Below, piece by piece: positions 62,754-64,000 of a DNA stretch of 64,000 nt (position 1 is its first letter; every line of letters starts with the position of its first letter). The position numbers and the translations under genes are program-made. Under the pieces are notes generated by a model. It was not told the DNA's origin. It did no database searches and worked only from the letters and a program-made list of their open reading frames with translations. Where the stretch lies: positions 128,857 to 192,856 of the forward strand of contig NZ_LMIU01000012.1 in assembly GCF_001428845.1 (NCBI RefSeq). The letters run 5' to 3'. This DNA comes from Achromobacter sp. Root83. GTDB taxonomy: Bacteria; Pseudomonadota; Gammaproteobacteria; Burkholderiales; Burkholderiaceae_B.

Positions 62754-63905
62754 ATGAACGCGCGCACCTGGCTGGAAACGCTGGTTGGCTTCGACACCAC
62801 CAGCCGCAATTCCAATCTTGCCCTGATCGAAACGGTCCGCGATTGGCTCAAGGGCCAGGGCGTCGACGCATGGCTTGCGCACAACCCCGAGCGCACCAAG
62901 GCCAATCTGTTCGCCACCCTGCCTGCCCAGGACGGCAACCAGCAGGGCGGGATCGTCCTGTCGGGCCACACCGACGTGGTGCCCGTGGATGGCCAGGACT
63001 GGAGCACGGATCCGTTCAAGCTCGTCGAAAAGGACGGGTTGCTCTATGGGCGCGGCAGTTGCGACATGAAGGGATTCATTGCCGGATCGCTCGCGCTGGT
63101 GCCGGAATTCCTGGCCATGCCGCGCAAGAAGCCGATTCATCTGGCTTTCTCCTACGACGAGGAAGTCGGCTGCGCGGGCGCGCCCTACATGCTGGCCGAC
63201 CTGCTCGAGCGGGGCATACGTCCCGAGGGCTGCGTCGTAGGCGAGCCCACGGGCATGCAGGTGGTGGTGGCGCACAAGGGCATCAATCTCTTCCGTTGCA
63301 AGGTGCACGGCAAGGCGGCGCACTCGTCGCTGACGCCCCGCGGCTGCAACGCCATCGAATACGCCGCACGCCTGATCTGCCGCATTCGCGACCTGGCCGA
63401 CAGCTTCAAGGCCAACGGCCCGTACGACCAGTTCTATGACGTGCCGTTCTCCACGATGACCACCAACCAGATCCGGGGCGGCATCGCGGTCAACACCATT
63501 CCCGAGCTGTGCGAATTCACCTATGAATTCCGTAACCTGCCGGGCATGCAGCCCGACCAGATCCAGGCAGAAGTCGAGAAATACGTGCGGGAAGAGCTGT
63601 TGCCGCGCATGAAGACCGAGTTTGACGGCGCCTCCATCGAGATCGAGACCGGCGCCGCCGCGCCCGCCCTGGAAGCGTCGGAAGAGGCCGCCATCACCCA
63701 GTTGGTGCGCGCGCTGACCGAAGACCGCGCCACCCGCAAGGTGGCGTACGGCACGGAAGCGGGCCTGTTCCAGGGCATCGGCATTCCCACCGTGGTCTGC
63801 GGCCCGGGCCATATCGAACAGGCGCACAAGCCCGACGAATACGTTGCCCTGGATCAGTTGGCCGCTTGCGAGACCTTCCTGCGCCGGATGGGACAGTCGC
63901 TCTGA
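62754..63905 (+). CDS. argE: Acetylornithine deacetylase
   Basis: M20-family zinc metallohydrolase cleaving N-acetylornithine in arginine synthesis, 383 aa. First metal-binding motif SGHTDVVPVD (H72, D74), then GRGSCDMKGF (bridging aspartate), the catalytic glutamate in YDEEVGCAGAP, and late TEAGLFQGIGIPTVVCGPG. The lid domain has KVHGKAAHSS. ATG 62754 with a GAGAG site is preferred; longer in-frame forms begin inside the divergent promoter region. Related M20 enzymes (succinyl-diaminopimelate desuccinylase) are less likely by motif pattern. Confidence 0.93.
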   Translation: MNARTWLETLVGFDTTSRNSNLALIETVRDWLKGQGVDAWLAHNPERTKANLFATLPAQDGNQQGGIVLSGHTDVVPVDGQDWSTDPFKLVEKDGLLYGRGSCDMKGFIAGSLALVPEFLAMPRKKPIHLAFSYDEEVGCAGAPYMLADLLERGIRPEGCVVGEPTGMQVVVAHKGINLFRCKVHGKAAHSSLTPRGCNAIEYAARLICRIRDLADSFKANGPYDQFYDVPFSTMTTNQIRGGIAVNTIPELCEFTYEFRNLPGMQPDQIQAEVEKYVREELLPRMKTEFDGASIEIETGAAAPALEASEEAAITQLVRALTEDRATRKVAYGTEAGLFQGIGIPTVVCGPGHIEQAHKPDEYVALDQLAACETFLRRMGQSL

Positions 63906-63913
63906 GGAGCATG

Positions 63914-63946
63914 GGGCGGCCGGGGCTTCGCGCCCCGCCACCGCCC
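63914..63946 (+). other. GC-rich hairpin after argE
   Basis: CGGGGC (63921-63926) pairs with GCCCCG (63932-63937), with an outer GGGCGG/CCGCCC pairing (63914-63919 with 63941-63946). There is no T-run. It may terminate argE weakly. A TAAAAT element follows at 63955-63960, possibly the -10 of the next gene outside the window. Confidence 0.45.
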
Positions 63947-64000
63947 GCGTCAGGTAAAATGACGGGTTGCAAACCGGATTCGCGGACGGCACTGGCCGCT

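Noticed and set aside
63947-64000. Start of a small RNA gene (for example SRP RNA) after the TAAAAT element
   Set aside because: Too little sequence remains and no conserved RNA motif is visible.

Overview
The window is a high-GC, densely packed, syntenic stretch of a betaproteobacterial chromosome. Four things point to the Alcaligenaceae (Achromobacter/Bordetella group): a RisA/RisS two-component pair, a Par27-like parvulin, a TsaB-RimI fusion, and a DUF2818 gene closing the nuo operon. I see no tRNA, rRNA, insertion sequence, prophage, CRISPR array or integrase. This is chromosomal core sequence with a few accessory loci rather than an island.

Layout, left to right. (1) 1-7478: the 3' part of the complex I operon, nuoH (cut by the window edge) to nuoN plus a DUF2818 gene. 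(2) 7479-10130: regulatory gap and a TonB-dependent siderophore receptor with a TTG start. (3) 10166-15731: serB and mfd on the minus strand, divergent from ispD-ispF. (4) 15909-17993: a secreted multidomain protein (jelly-roll-like domain, DUF4344 metallopeptidase, Cys-less rhodanese), the least explained gene here. (5) 18175-21540: ahpD, ahpC, risS and risA, all on the minus strand. (6) 21672-23905: tsaB-rimI fusion and a family-4 uracil-DNA glycosylase. (7) 23968-32310: lplT, then smc-zipA-ligA. (8) 32470-34577: minus-strand msrB-yciB-bolA-parvulin cluster. (9) 34630-36495: biotin ECF transporter bioMNY. (10) 36760-41729: first branched-chain-amino-acid-type ABC transporter, with LivM and LivG fused. 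(11) 41830-46467: ASCH protein, Tat-exported phospholipase C, class IV aminotransferase, orphan glycine-betaine-type binding protein. (12) 46581-51298: second Liv-type ABC transporter (five genes, minus strand). (13) 51651-58854: nth-rsxB, PHA depolymerase, fdxA-fpr, pncB, a RidA-family gene, a flavodoxin-like gene and mtfA. (14) 58962-63905: relA, an MHS-family transporter and argE.

Functional links visible in the sequence: complex I subunits in canonical order with ATGA overlaps; the AhpC/AhpD peroxidase pair; SMC and ZipA (chromosome organisation and division) beside LigA; a complete BioMNY biotin importer; ferredoxin with its NADP reductase; and two Liv transporters, each with strong RNA hairpins directly after the binding-protein gene.

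I did not find a convincing new multigene system. The observations most worth following are the metallopeptidase/pseudo-rhodanese protein, the Walker A Lys-to-Arg change in the second LivF, a terminator abutting the rsxB start, a perfect operator-like repeat in the bioMNY promoter, and back-to-back shared -10 elements of mfd and ispD. All functional calls come from reading protein motifs by eye; no database search was run.
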